Positions 1 to 12,005 of a DNA stretch of 64,000 bases are shown here, piece after piece. The notes beneath the pieces were generated by a model. The model was not told where the DNA came from, made no database searches, and was given only the letters and a program-made list of their open reading frames with translations. The stretch is from Thielaviopsis euricoi (lineage: Eukaryota; Ascomycota; Sordariomycetes; Microascales; Ceratocystidaceae): assembly GCA_001599615.1 (NCBI GenBank), contig BCHJ01000020.1, positions 190,185-254,184 on the forward strand, written 5' to 3'. Positions within the stretch are counted from its first letter, which is position 1. The number at the start of each line of letters is the position of its first letter. The position numbers were made by a program, and so were the translations under genes.

Positions 1-243
1 AGGCTCCTTGTCAGGGTTATTCTCAAAGGCCGCGGAAATCTGCTAGCGAGACTAATCGAAATTCCTTTCCAAACCCTGATATGACCTGACGGCTTCAGAA
101 TTTAACGAGACCACCCAGTGGCCCGTACGGGAACCAGTCGTGGGCAAGCCGAGCAGCGGTAGGAAATTGGACGGAAATTAGGGTTAGACCCTCACGGCAT
201 GAGGCGCAGACGTTTGTGAAACGCCGGTCTTGGCATATGTTTG

Positions 244-403
244 TGTCCTGATTTTACAGGGCCGCTGCTTGTCTTTTTTTTTTGCAGAGCCGCTCGCGTC
301 TTAGTTTGCGGAAATACTTTGTCTTAGTTTACGGAGCTGCTTTATTGTTAGGTTAGACAGAGATGCTTCTGTGTCTTAATTTACAGAACCGCTATATTGT
401 CTT
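244..403. repeat. Degenerate 22-29 bp minisatellite, about 5 units
   Basis: Tandem imperfect units share the core gtcttagtttacagagccgct. They start near 244, 270, 299, 321 and 371, with a short unrelated spacer at about 347-370. Examples are tttacagggccgct, tttgcagagccgct, tttacggagctgct and tttacagaaccgct. The array lies about 130 bases past the stop of the minus-strand monooxygenase gene, so it may be part of its 3' untranslated region. The rest of 1-530 holds a telomere-like motif near 178 and no gene that I can see. Confidence 0.6.
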
Positions 404-530
404 GCCCTACACACCTTTATACTTCACACACATCTACTCGTAACTCGAATGAAAACCAAAAATCAATCAATAAAACAAGAAAATCAAACTATGTACAGCC
501 AACCCAACCATTGTTATGCAGAATCCCATC

Positions 531-2278
531 TTACTCGTACCGGCTCAGGTACTCCTTCCAGCCCTCGGCATCAGCCGCAACCTCGGCAACGTAGCCAGTG
601 TACATGTCGGGTCTGACAACCACAGTGTAGTCATCCGACTCCTTGATCCAGTCACCGCTAAAAGTCTCAGCCGGGATATCATCCTCGGTGGCCTCAGGCA
701 CCTCGGCGCCCACGCGGAGGACATGGAAGACACGCACCCGGTCGGAGCCCAGGGGCAGAGTGCCCGTTAGCTTCTTGCCGCCGACCTTGAAGACCAAGAA
801 GCGGCCGTACTGACCACTAGTCAGAGCGTAGATACGCTTGGCGCGCTCCTCGCCGGCGGGCACCATGTACAAGTCGGGGCATCTGACACCGCCGGCCCAG
901 ACGCCAGCCTGGCCATCGTTGACAAGCGGCGACTCCATGCCGGCGTAGTTGACGCCCATACCCGTGATGTAGCCGGCGTTCTTCTCAATGGTGCCGACGT
1001 ACTTCTTGGCCAGCTGGATGGTGTCACGCACCAGCACGGCGGCCACGCCAATGACGCCCTCAGCAGTCTTGCGACGCTCGACGTCGTACGACTTGATGAT
1101 GGCGTTGGCAGCAGAGGCAGACAGAGAGGGGTTGGTAACCACGGCGGCCAGACGCCAGCCCAGAGCCATGGCATCGGCAATACCAGTGTTCAGACCCTGA
1201 CCACCGTTGACCGAGTGGATGTGGGCGGCGTCACCACCAAGCAGGATGCGGCCGTTGCCCTCCTTGGTGACAAAAGTGGAAGCAATGCGCTCCTTGACTG
1301 TGGGGAGGAGTTAGCTTTAACTGAGAACAAACAAATACTTGTGGTCTGATGAAACGTACCCTCAAACTGGCTGAACCACTCAGTGCGAGTAAACTCGACA
1401 CGGTGGGGAGCCATGTGCTCGCGAATGGACTGCTTGGCGTTCTCCTCGGTAATATCGAGGCCGTCCTCGAGCAGGACGTAGAAGCGACCAAGCTCACGCT
1501 CACGGGGAATCCAGCTGACTCTGCTCTGGCCCTTGAGCTGGAAGGTGACAATCTCGTTGCAGACGGGGAAGTCGGTGTCGATGAAGGAGTCGAGCACAGC
1601 CCAGCGCATGCCGGGCTTGGTGCCGGTGAAGCTGATGCCCAGCTGGGCACGCGAGTTGGAGCGGGCACCGTCGGCAGCGACGGCGTAGCGCGAGCGGATG
1701 GTGCGGCCGGCAGCAGTGGTCACAGTGACGCCCTCGTCGTCCTCGGCAATGCTGGTGACGGACTCGTTGTAGCTGACGCTGTCGCCGAGACGCGACGACA
1801 GAGCGGCCTCGACGAGCGGCTGGCCCAGCATGAGGAAGTTCTTGCGGTACGTGTACGGCAGGCTGTTCCACCATTGGCTTTGGCGCGAGGTGAACTCACC
1901 ATCGGCAAAGGTCGAGGAGGCTAAGAAGGGTTGCGGTTAGCAAGAGTGTGGATAGTCTGGGAGATTCGTGCGGGGGCTTACTGTTGCAGGTGATACCCTC
2001 GGGCAGCAGCTCATCGAGAATGCCAACAAGCTCAAGGTTCTGCTGAGTGCGGGCGTTCAGGGCGTCGGCACGGCCAACGACAAGCGAAGCCTCCTTAGCG
2101 TCTGTAGTACAGCGTTAGTAGAGAGTTCATATGAAAGCTAAAGACGACTAGAAAACATACCCAGAATCAGGACGTTGGCACCCAGTCTCTTGGCCAGGTA
2201 ACCAGTCAGCAGACCAGTGGGGCCACCACCGACGATGGTAATGTCGACGTTGACGACTTCAGAAGTTCCGGCGGTCAT
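531..2278 (-). CDS. FAD-dependent aromatic-ring monooxygenase (phenol hydroxylase / PheA-TfdB type)
   Basis: The spliced protein has 521 residues from four exons: 2278-2161, 2101-1982, 1920-1360 and 1297-531. Introns are 58-62 nt and all three interrupt codons in phase 1. The N-terminus carries the Rossmann FAD motif VGGGPTGL (about residues 16-23). The middle holds the second FAD/NADPH motif ADGARS, and exon 4 holds the ribityl-binding GDAAH near residues 288-292 followed by GGQGLNTGIADAMALGW. The C-terminal part fits the thioredoxin-like domain of phenol 2-monooxygenases. Known members hydroxylate phenolic or aromatic substrates using NAD(P)H, FAD and oxygen. There is no signal peptide, so it is probably cytosolic. 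The substrate cannot be told from sequence; lignin-derived phenols or a secondary metabolite are both possible. Start chosen as the first in-frame ATG before the FAD motif. Confidence 0.93.
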
Positions 2279-5200
2279 TTTAGAAATAATTTCTTTTTAT
2301 ATTTGGGAAGGGTGATGAGAAAGCAAGAATCCAGTCTTGGAAAAGAAAGAAACAATAAGGAACCAGTCTATAAGATTAAACACAAAACGAACAAGGGAAG
2401 AATAATGAATATGATAAAAAAAGAAAAGAAGTCTATAATGATGCGATGCTATGATGCAAGGAGGACAGGAAGCGAGTGATACATCGAAACAGAAACCATC
2501 CAGACCCCCAGAATCCGGGCATCGTCGAATATAAGTACTACTACTACTAGATGGCATCAGATTCAAGACGTGGCTTGGCTAAACTACATACAGACCGCCA
2601 CGACGTATCCAAGAAGTGCGACTACAGTAGAAAGGCAGACGAATGTGTGGCTGATACGATACTGTATTGTGCATGATGAAACCGGTTTGTCAAGGCCACC
2701 TGATTCAAGTCTATGTTGCTATTCTTGTTGTCTGGTCTGGTCTTTCGCTACGTATGGCAGAAGGATGACAGAAGAATGTTCTTGTTTCCATTTTGATGTG
2801 GGCGGCCTTGAGATGGCGGCACTGTGATAATCTCGCTTTGCTTTCTGTATCCTCCAAATTCCGAGACGTTATTTTTATCACCACGACAGGAGACTCTATT
2901 GTTACGGCATTTAATGTCTTTTTTATGTGTTGGTATTTTGGAGGGATTTATTTGTCGTCTTTTCTTCTGCTTGTATCCATGCTTTGTAGCCCAAATTGGT
3001 TGCAACCTCAGACGTCACCTCTCACATTCTCAGCCCTCCTTCTCTCTGGCCGCCCCCTGTTGGACACCAACGCGCTCGCCGAAACCCTTGCGGAGGGTTT
3101 CTTTTTTTTCCTTCCTGTCGTGAAGAAAGCCCTTCTTTTCTCCATCGCATGATCTTGCAGGGCCAACGCTAAACTGCTTCCAGTAAGTAACCGCCGTGCA
3201 GTTTACTTTGGCGACTGCAGAATTCCGGCTTGGTTATTGTTTTCTTCTCGCTTGATCTTGTCGAAATGGTGTTAAGCAGTGTGTCCTGGCAGAGCCCTGA
3301 ACCCTGCCCTGTCGTCTGAAAAAAAAAAAAAAAAAAAAAAAAACCGCCTTGTCTTTACAGTTTCGAGTCTATATCACAACAAAACACAATAACATTAAAG
3401 TACAGATTGAACAAAGTTTGCCAGTTGTCAAAAATATCGCCATCGTCCCAGTCCCTACGGCAAGGCTGCCCGTATTCGCCTTCCATGCCCGAGTTCTGGC
3501 GTGTTGTTGTTTCGGCATGTTCCTCCAACCTGGCCGGTCGGTCTCCTCCGCCTGGTATGCTAACATGTGGTCAAAGTGCCCTCCATTACTCCGCCGTATA
3601 GCATTCGTATTCTGTTTCTCTGTCTTTAAATAATTCTCACTTTGCTTAACAGAAAACCACTCTGAGATACTGCCGCTTCTTTGTAGCCTGTTCTTCCTGG
3701 TGGCCTTCACGAACGTTTCTTATTTCCCTGGACAAATAGTCGATGCTTCTTCCGCTACAAACAGAATAACAATCTTTTGATGCGAACACCTTGAACGAAA
3801 TAGCCAAAATAAACCATGAATCAGAATAAAACCTACAAAAGCGCCCGTCCTGCCGCTTAAGCGATGCCCATCACGTCTCGTCTCAAGGTCTAAACACACG
3901 CAATTCACGTTCCCCTCCGCCCCTCCATCGTCCTTAAAATCTCGCCATTGTCCTTGTCGCACACCGTCTCACTTCAGCCCCCTCAAAGAGTCTCGCTTAT
4001 GTATAGAAATGCCAACTCATCTGCCCATCTTCATCCTCATTGTCGTGAAATCTGACAAGCAAAGAAAAAAACATGAATCTGCAGGAACAGGAGTTGAAGC
4101 ATGCACTGGCGTTCTAATTCTGGCCTGCAATCACGAACGAACGAACGGTTCTGCGAAAGCGCACGGCGATTTAAACTTTTACTGCTAAATTATATACTGG
4201 GACAAAGTACTTGCATGCCATGCTGCACGCTGTTCAAGTACTCCAGTTTGCTTCATACTTCATATTGGCCGGTTTGAGTGTTCTCTCCACATGCTCTCTT
4301 CTGCCCGGACCACTTACACGCTCCTGATCCAGGCACATATTAGTATCCATTGCCTATAACACACTACTTGCTTTGCTTCAGTGCACTTACACACTGAGGT
4401 ATCCACCTCAGCTGCCATCGAAGCCTGTAGAAGCTCAGCATGCGCACAGCGTACGTGGATGAAGCACAAGCACAGGCCTTTGGGCCACCTGGCGTGACGC
4501 TGAAGCTAATGGATTTGCACTACACGTTATACCCATGCCTTTGATTGCTGTTGTGCAATAGTGTTTTGGGGACAATTGCAGGGCTTTCTACTCTTGGCAT
4601 GTAATTTGGCGCAGAACAGACCGTCGAGTGGCCTGGCAATGTCTTCTTGTCCAATATTTCCCCATTATCTGTCTGCAGAGCCCACTAGAGGTCTGGTCCC
4701 TAAATACAGGCCCTGCTTTGACCTAAGCTTGTTGCGTCCTACACAAAATGATATGATATAGTTATATTTCTTCGTATATACTATACAATGTTGGCAACCA
4801 ACTTTTTGACGCTAGACGTTTTCATTCTGGTCTGGATCGCCGAGATAAGAACTTGTAATCTGTATATCAAAAAGCAGCACAAAGTAGAAGCTGACGCTGG
4901 AAGTACACGGTTATTGTTTCCTCTTCTCGGCTTTACTCGTCTTGGCAACCATCCAATCTACCTCGTTTCCTAAATACTGGCTCCCAGCCAGTGCAACGTC
5001 TTCTCTATCAAGCTGCTACCATCGACATCACCAGTCGAGATAGGAAGGTAGGACTTCTGCGCTTCCGGTGGCAGCAGTCTTTACCAAAGCCGGTATAGCC
5101 TTTATCGGACTGCCATCACCAATCAAGAAGTCCACGAGTTGACCTGCGGCAGAGCAGAGCAGAGATCTTTTGCCGTGAAGAAATCCACATCACGGTGACG

Positions 5201-5808
5201 GAAAGGAGAAAAAACAGAAGGCCTCGTTCTGCGCTACCACTTGCTGGACTCAGAACATCCAACATCCCGACGTCTATCTCCAAAACTGCTCAATCTGCCA
5301 CTGCAATGGATCCCTCCAGCGTCGTCTTTTGGAGACTCGTCGTCAGGTTGACTCCTTCTTTACCTGCTTTGGGCAAGACCTTGGCAATGGGTTGTAGAAC
5401 GGGGGTTATGGTGCAATAGAGTCAGGCCATATCGCAGATGAACATTCGTAGACACAGAGGAGAAGCGCGGGGGATATCTCCAGTATCAATGTACGTAACA
5501 AGAAGGCAAGTATCACACCGCGCGCAAGAAAAGCTGAGCTTCCCTGTAGGTCTACAGGCCAGAATCCAATCTTGACGTACAAGGATCATGAACTGGGAAG
5601 CTTGAGGTTTAACTTTCCAGGATCTTAAGACTCGCCCCATTCGCCAAGACTAGAAATAGTACATTGTACAACAAGTGCAGTACATACTGGTTTATCGTTT
5701 ATCCGCAGACCACCATCTCAGATCGAGGTATGGAAGTCAACTCTGGATATATTTGTGGACTTAATCTGCAAGACTTCATCACTTGCTTGTAGCACTTTAA
5801 GCAGAACC

Positions 5809-5871
5809 CAGGCACAGGCACAGGCACAGGCACAGGCGATCACAGTGGCCTGTGTCTGTGCTTGTGTGTGT
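5809..5871. repeat. CAGGCA hexanucleotide repeat with a downstream inverted copy
   Basis: About five copies of caggca (roughly 5809-5837) are followed after a ten-base gap by gcctgtgtctgtgcttgtg, which is partly complementary to the repeat. The two halves can pair as a hairpin with gatcacagtg in the loop. Confidence 0.6.
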
Positions 5872-8853
5872 AAACTTCGGGGTCTGCAAGCACAGGAATA
5901 CCCAACAGCACACTTGGAAGCATACGCACGCATAAATCTCCGCAACTGAAAAGGCTTCCATGGTGGTTCTGTCGTGTTGCTGTCTCTTCAAGACCACAAT
6001 AGAAAACCTCACAGTACATATTCTTGAAGTCTTTCCTCCTCCTCTTCCTTCCCTCATCCCGCAGGTTCTCACTTTTGTTTCCTGAACTGGGTTGGTCCCT
6101 GCGTCCTCCATTGTCCAAGAGTTCTTGGCGTTCGGGATTATACAGGTAGCGAGGAAAATAGAAGGCAGGGTTCACAGTCTGGTTGAAGCCAAAATATCAA
6201 GAAGCCCCCAAAAAAAGATGTCTCGTACATAAAATATGTTAAATAATAAAAAGTGGTAAACAGAAATAGGCTTGTCGAACCTCATGCGAGCCGATGTACA
6301 GGCTTTGGCGGCAAAGATTTCGGTGAATATTTAACCCTTTTAAGGAAAGAAAGTGAGATTCTGCATCTGCGCGCGGCACGGACTGACACTGTGCCAGCTA
6401 TGTTGTATTTTATTTTATTTTTCTTCTCTTCTTTTTTGCTGATTTCTTTTCTTCTTTGGGGGTCATCCTTGGCCGTAGGATACAAGATGTGGTCGTAACC
6501 CTTGTGTTCACTTGGCTATTTACAATGAATACTACATACTATAAATTGTTCGTGTTGGTGTTGGTGTAAATCAGATAAGCTTTAAATGGCTATCCCGAAT
6601 GACTTAACCATGACTTCAAGAATCAAGTACACAAGATTAACCCGACTGTTACGCGCGGGTTCTGGCTGCCCTTGTTGCTGTCACTTTCCCAAAGCTTACT
6701 AGCGCTTCCGCGGCGCCGAGAGTTATTTCGTGTAAGCCAAGCAGCGCAGCTCTGCTGACCGACGTCGCCGGCATGTTGGCTAATCAAGGTAGCAATAGCG
6801 ACCGCATAGTACCGTATGTTGTTGTCTTGGCCAGACTACATGTGTGTCTAATCGGTTTGTAAGCCGGCCGATGTCGAGCCCCGGAGCCCGCCTCCTCCCC
6901 CAAAGGGCCTATCTGACAAAGACTGCATACTCATACTCCGCTAGTCAGAAAACGCACAATCTCTGCATCAGTATGACCTGATGTGCAGTTTTGGCGAGCG
7001 GAGAATAGAATCTGCCTGGCCAGACCTAGAAGACAGCTTGTTGTATGTGTAGCACAAATATTAGCATCAGCAGGGCCGCTGGATGGTCCGCGAGGCGCAT
7101 GGCGCGAGTAGCGGATGGGGGATTTGACATGAATAGACAGAGAGTGCTGCCATTATCAGCACAGATAACAGGAGCATCGCGACCTGTAACAGAGATAGGC
7201 TTTTCGGATAGGATACGGACTCGGCCCCGTGTGTCCAGGGCATGTCTTGAAGTGTGGAGTGCTGTGTTCCGTACGCCACGATGTTTGCGATATCTGCGGC
7301 GGCCTTGAAGCTACAGCAACGCACAGTAGACAGACATGCTCGAGATACTCGTCGGACAGCTCTTCGCCGAAGCCTGTCTGTGCCCCCGGTCAAGGCGCAT
7401 GTTTGTGGTTCAAAAGCTCACTTTTCATTCCGCTCTAAGCAGGTGATGCTTAAAGTAAGCCGGGGTAGACACAAAATAGACACTGGAGAATACCAAAATA
7501 CGGATGGATACCACTGCGATTATCCGCAGTACCAGACAAACCAAACTGTAGGCGAAACACGGCGCAGGGCAAAAATAGAGCACAAACAATGGCTCATGGT
7601 GTGTGTGAGTGAGTGTGTGTACATACAGTCTACTTCATGCCTGGCGCTGGGATGCGTGCATGAACAGGGCCGACGTGAGATTTTGATGGACAGCGAGAGA
7701 TACAGGCCAGCAGAAATAACCACAAACGGAACTCAAATGGAGAGAAACAAAGCCTCGCTTCGTTTCAGGGAATCGGTGTAAGTGATAACGAGGGGTAGGC
7801 CAAAAGTACACAGACAGTGCCGTCCATATGGAGGCTTAGGCGGTCCTGAAGAAAGAAAAGAAAGGAAAACAGATATGATCTGCCGGGCGTGATGGCTCTG
7901 GCAATTATGCCTGCCGAGATATTTTTGTTGGTGTTTTATTTACTGTGACAAGAATAAATTGCCCGGGGAGGGCGAAGGCAGCGGAAATGATGGTGGTACC
8001 AAAGAGGGACATGCAGAATCGAGGCTTACAATGGCAGTTTAATGCGCTGTGTCACGCCATATTACTTACATAGAGACAGAGAAGTCGAGTTGATTATATA
8101 TTATTTATTGTTGATTATCGAGCTAGCTCTTGATTTATCAGCACTTTAATCTGACCCGCTCGCTCGCAGCCTGTCAACGCCACTGATTGAATCTTGTCAG
8201 CAGTCAGAAATGGGCGCTGGACAGGGAAGAGTTCAGAGTCTCGTCTCTCTCTCCCCCTGACTATCTCAGATCTCATCGCTTACCGGGGGCTTGTATAGTG
8301 AATCAGGTATTTTTTTGGGCAACCCATGCCAGTGCCGGCCGCATCTTTTAATCCAGAGAAATAATGTATTTTTCTTTTCCTCTTTAGGTTTATGGCCTGA
8401 ACAGGAAGGTGATGTTGCTGGCGTGGTAGAATAGAGAATAAATTCAGAAAATAAAGATTAAAAATACTTGAAAATAAAACAGAAATAAAAAAAAATAAAA
8501 ATAAAAAAAAATAAACCTCTATGTCCAAAAATGGCAGCAATACTACATCCCCTCCGCACTGTCCCACACTGTACGTCATAACCGACCTGGTCTTTGCTTT
8601 GCTGCTTTACTCTCAACCTTGCTTTGCCTAATCTTGATTGCTTGCTTGCCTGGAACTCGACCACTTTGGCGATGCTGAGACGACATGGTGTGTAGAGTCT
8701 CACACTTCACTACACTCTGCACTTACACAGCACGCACGCCCTTGTCCAGAGTGTTTGTTACTGGTCTCGTGTAGCCTGTAACTGTAAGCCTCCGCCAAAA
8801 ATAAGCTTGGAGCTTCTTCCTCTGCAAGCGGCCGTCTCACATCCATCAACCGA

Positions 8854-8861
8854 TATATAAA
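8854..8861 (+). promoter_or_regulatory. TATA box of the isocyanide synthase gene
   Basis: TATATAAA lies 271 bases before the ATG at 9125 and is followed by a strongly T/C-rich leader (about 8885-9120), typical of highly expressed fungal genes. The AA9 and GH74 genes show the same layout. Confidence 0.55.
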
Positions 8862-9124
8862 GCTTCGTGACATCTCGTCTTTTGGCATCTTCTTGTTTCC
8901 CTTTCCTCCTCACCCTCATCATCCTCTCTCTCGTTTCCCCTTTGTCTTGCACATACCACATTCATTTTCATTGCATTTAGATTTGTTTTTTCTGTTTTCA
9001 TCATCATCATCATTTTGTTTTTCTTGCATTTGCATCTTTCACGTTAATTTTTTGCATTCATCACTCATCTTCATCAATCCTCTTTTACTTCACTTTTTGA
9101 TTCCGTTTTACCAACTCTATCAAA

Positions 9125-11143
9125 ATGCCTGCCGTTATCGATACTCCCGTTCGCCAGCCCTCGCCTGAGCTTCAGGTTATGTCCAAGGTCTCCATGGACG
9201 CCATGGACGCCGCTTCTCTGGACCTCGCTGCCCAGATCCTGGACATTGTCCAGCGCTACCGCCTGGCCCGTCCCCAGGATGGCCCTGACGGCAGCTTCCC
9301 CGACATCGAGGGCCGCCTCGGCTTCCTGTCGCTGATCTACGGCAAGGTCAAGGCCCGCGCTCCCATCACTATGTGCCTGCCCGCCTTCCCCTTCAAGTCG
9401 CCCAACACTACCGACAAGGTCCTGGGCCGCCTGCCTGACAAGTGCGAGGAGTTCGCTCTGGCTCACCTGAACGGCCTCTGCGCCTCGATCGCCGACATCT
9501 ACGAGCCCGGTGCTAAGCTGACCATCATCTCTGACGGTCTGGTTTACAACGGTATGTTTTCCTTTCTCTCTCTATTCTTCTTTCGTCTTCTCTTTACATG
9601 CTAACTCTCTACAGACCTTCTGGGTGTCCCCGACCGTGACGTCTGGGCCTACGGCGAGACTCTGCGCTCCATGGCCGTTGCCAAGGGCTTCAGCCACATC
9701 GGCTTCTCGCGCCTGGCTGACCTGGTCCACCTGCCCAACCTCCCGGCCAAGATGGACGAGATCACCTACACTGCCAACGCCACCAACTTCCGCCGCGCTC
9801 TGCTGAACAACTTTGGCCGCTCCGAGTACGATGCCTCGGCCAAGATCGCCAATGACCGCGACACTTGCCTGACGTATCGGGGTTATATCAAGTTCCTCGC
9901 CACTGATCTGTGCCACGTGTACCCCATTGGCGAGGACCGCTCCAAGAGCAAGTTCAAGGCCGGCACCGAGTACATTGCCAAGACCATGCTGGGTCGCGGT
10001 GACGCCTTTGCCCGCGCTGTTCGCGAGAACTTCCGCTCGCACCTGCGTCTGAGCATCCACCCCGGTATCGGTGCCACCAAGATCTCCATCTCCACCCTGC
10101 CCACCACCGGCACCTACACCACCCCGTGGCACTGCTCCATCGCCTTCGACCTGAACGGCACCGTCCACACTGGTCTGCGCTCGACCTTCGAGACCGACCC
10201 CAAGTACGAGTTGGTGCACGAGAACGGCCGCCCCAGCTTCTTCCGCGAGAAGTCGGAGCTGCTCAACTGGTCGATCCCCATCACCGCTGAGCCTCTGTAC
10301 CCCGCTGGTCTGGTCATCCGCCCTGCCGCTCCCGCTGGCAGCTCGAGCCCCAAGAAGGTCTCGGCCACCATCCACCAGATCGACGCTGCCAAGATGCGCG
10401 CTCTGTCGGAGATTGTCTCGCCCATCATTGCCCGTGGCTTCAAGAAGACTGACAACCGCGAGCTGTTCACCGCCAAGGCTCACGAGCTGGGCACCCCGCT
10501 GCCGTGGACCTTTGGTCTCATCCTCGAGGTCAAGGACCGCGGTGAGGACACCCGTGGCCTGAACAACGTTCTGTCTTCGGAGTGGATGCCCTTCCACTAC
10601 GATGGTCTCTTCAAGACCACCACCATTCAGCTGGAGGATGGCTCGTCCAAGGTCATTCCTGCTCCTCCCATGTACCAGCTGTTCACCTCGCCCATTGCCT
10701 CGCCCAAGGACACTGGCTTCACGCTCTTCACCAACTCCCGCAAGGTGTTTGAGAAGCTGCCTCCATCGCTGCCGCTGTCGCGTCTGCAGGAGCTCACCTG
10801 GACCGTCACCACCGACTCCTTCTCGGGTGCCTGCATGACCGGCATGCCTCTGGTTGTCCCTCACCCCGTCACTGGCGAGCCCTGCCTGCGCTTCCACGAG
10901 CCGTGGCCCCAGAGCAAGACGGCCTTCACGCCTACCATGTCCAAGATTGACAACGTCAGCCAGGATGAGAGCGACTTCATCTGCGAGACTCTGGTCCAGC
11001 TGCTCCACGACCGCCGCAACGTCCTCTGGCACACCTGGGACAAGGGTGACCTGGTCGTCAGCGACAACACCCTGTCGATGCACACCCGCTCTGACTTCAA
11101 GCCCGGCCAGCCCCGTGAGCTGTGGCGCATTCACTTCGACTAA
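9125..11143 (+). CDS. Isocyanide synthase - Fe(II)/2-oxoglutarate dioxygenase fusion (DIT1/PvcA + TauD)
   Basis: Two exons (9125-9551, 9615-11143; 63-nt intron gtatgt..acag) encode 651 residues. The first 380 or so match the DIT1/PvcA isocyanide synthase family, with ISDGLVYNDLLGVPD near residues 134-148 around the splice site. The rest is a TauD/TfdA-type dioxygenase: HYD at 470-472 (metal ligands), distal His632 in NTLSMHTR, and Arg644/Arg647 near the end. By family knowledge, PvcA/IsnA enzymes turn an amino acid (Tyr or Trp) into an isocyanide, and the partner oxygenase can desaturate or decarboxylate it. Both activities look intact on one chain. There is no signal peptide, so it should be cytosolic. 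This domain order resembles the ICS-oxygenase described for fungal xanthocillin formation, but no P450 partner is adjacent. The leader is T/C-rich with a TATA box at 8854. Confidence 0.93.
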
Positions 11144-11830
11144 GTGCCTTACCTCTCGTCTTCCATGACTTAGTCACTTGTCTGTTCCCGCTCTGGTCCC
11201 GGCCTCGTCTCCGGCTTCTTCTGTCTTGCTTGCCTTTTTCTTTTTTCTCCACCCATCCCATTTCGGCTAAAGAGGGAGTGATGATCCTCTTTATGCTTTT
11301 GCATTTGAACAAAATATGATGAAAACAAATAACTTAATCTTTGCATTGTGGTTGCGCTTGATATCCTTTTTTTCCTTTTTTTTTCTTCTTTCCGCCCTCT
11401 CTTCCTCTGGCCCTGTCAAGTTCCTTGGCTTCAATGCTGCCAAGACTCAGAGACGATTAGAATTATGATGAGATGGTTCCCGTGTTTTGGTGCTTTTTGG
11501 TGCTTTTCTTTTGCTTTTTTGCTAGATTTTGCTCCTCTAATCGCTTATTCGGCTCTGGTTCGGCTCGCTTCGGTTTCCTTCAGCACTGCTTCGGCCTCTG
11601 GTTGCTTCGGCTTCCACTGACGCTGTAGACTTTCGACTTGCCTTCCACCCTTTTCCCCTTTGCTTTGTTTCCCCCACTGTCATTTCCGGTCATTGTTTTG
11701 CTCTTCGCTACAACTGTACATAGCCCGTAGCACTCCCGATCTATTTTCCCCTTTCGATATATTAAATCAATACTTTGTATTAAAACCCTTGTGTGCCTTT
11801 CAATAGTGACTTGTATTAAACATTAGGTTG
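11144..11830. other. 3' region between convergent genes
   Basis: This is the T/C-rich trailer of the isocyanide synthase gene. No reading frame is supported. Confidence 0.4.
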
Positions 11831-11966
11831 TAGTAGCAGTAGTGGTATAGTTTCATGGGAGTGAAAGCGGTGGTGGTATAATTTCATGAGTAAAAGCAGG
11901 AATGGTAGAGTATCATGGGAGTAGGAACAGTGGTATAGCGTCATGAGTGGAAGCAGCAGTATCATG
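11831..11966. repeat. Degenerate ~30 bp minisatellite, 4-5 units
   Basis: Units of about 25-31 bases share the core gtggtatagtttcatgggag followed by tgaaagcag-like sequence. Copies begin near 11840, 11871, 11901, 11930 and (partial) 11950. The array sits 40-175 bases past the stop codon of the minus-strand membrane-protein gene, probably in its 3' untranslated region. On the minus strand one frame stays open through the array, giving Leu/His/Tyr-rich repeats; this looks incidental. Confidence 0.7.
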
Positions 11967-12005
11967 ACTAGTGGCGAGTTGCGGTCAAATTCCGGTGGCA
12001 TCATC

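Larger units (their letters stand above)
2279..9124. other. Gene-free spacer of 6.8 kb
   Basis: Only short open frames without recognisable protein features occur on either strand. The DNA contains a run of about 24 A near 3320-3344, an A/T-rich microsatellite-like patch at about 8455-8515, and the hexanucleotide repeat described separately at 5809. The last 270 bases are the presumed promoter and pyrimidine-rich leader of the isocyanide synthase gene. No tRNA, rRNA or transposon remnant was recognised. Confidence 0.5.

Noticed and set aside
3369..3710. Minus-strand frame of 113 codons
   Set aside because: No domain, no splice context and atypical codon use for this genome.
9572..11134. Antisense open frame of 520 codons
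   Set aside because: It is a shadow of the GC-rich isocyanide synthase exon; Gly/Val/Ala-rich product without motifs.
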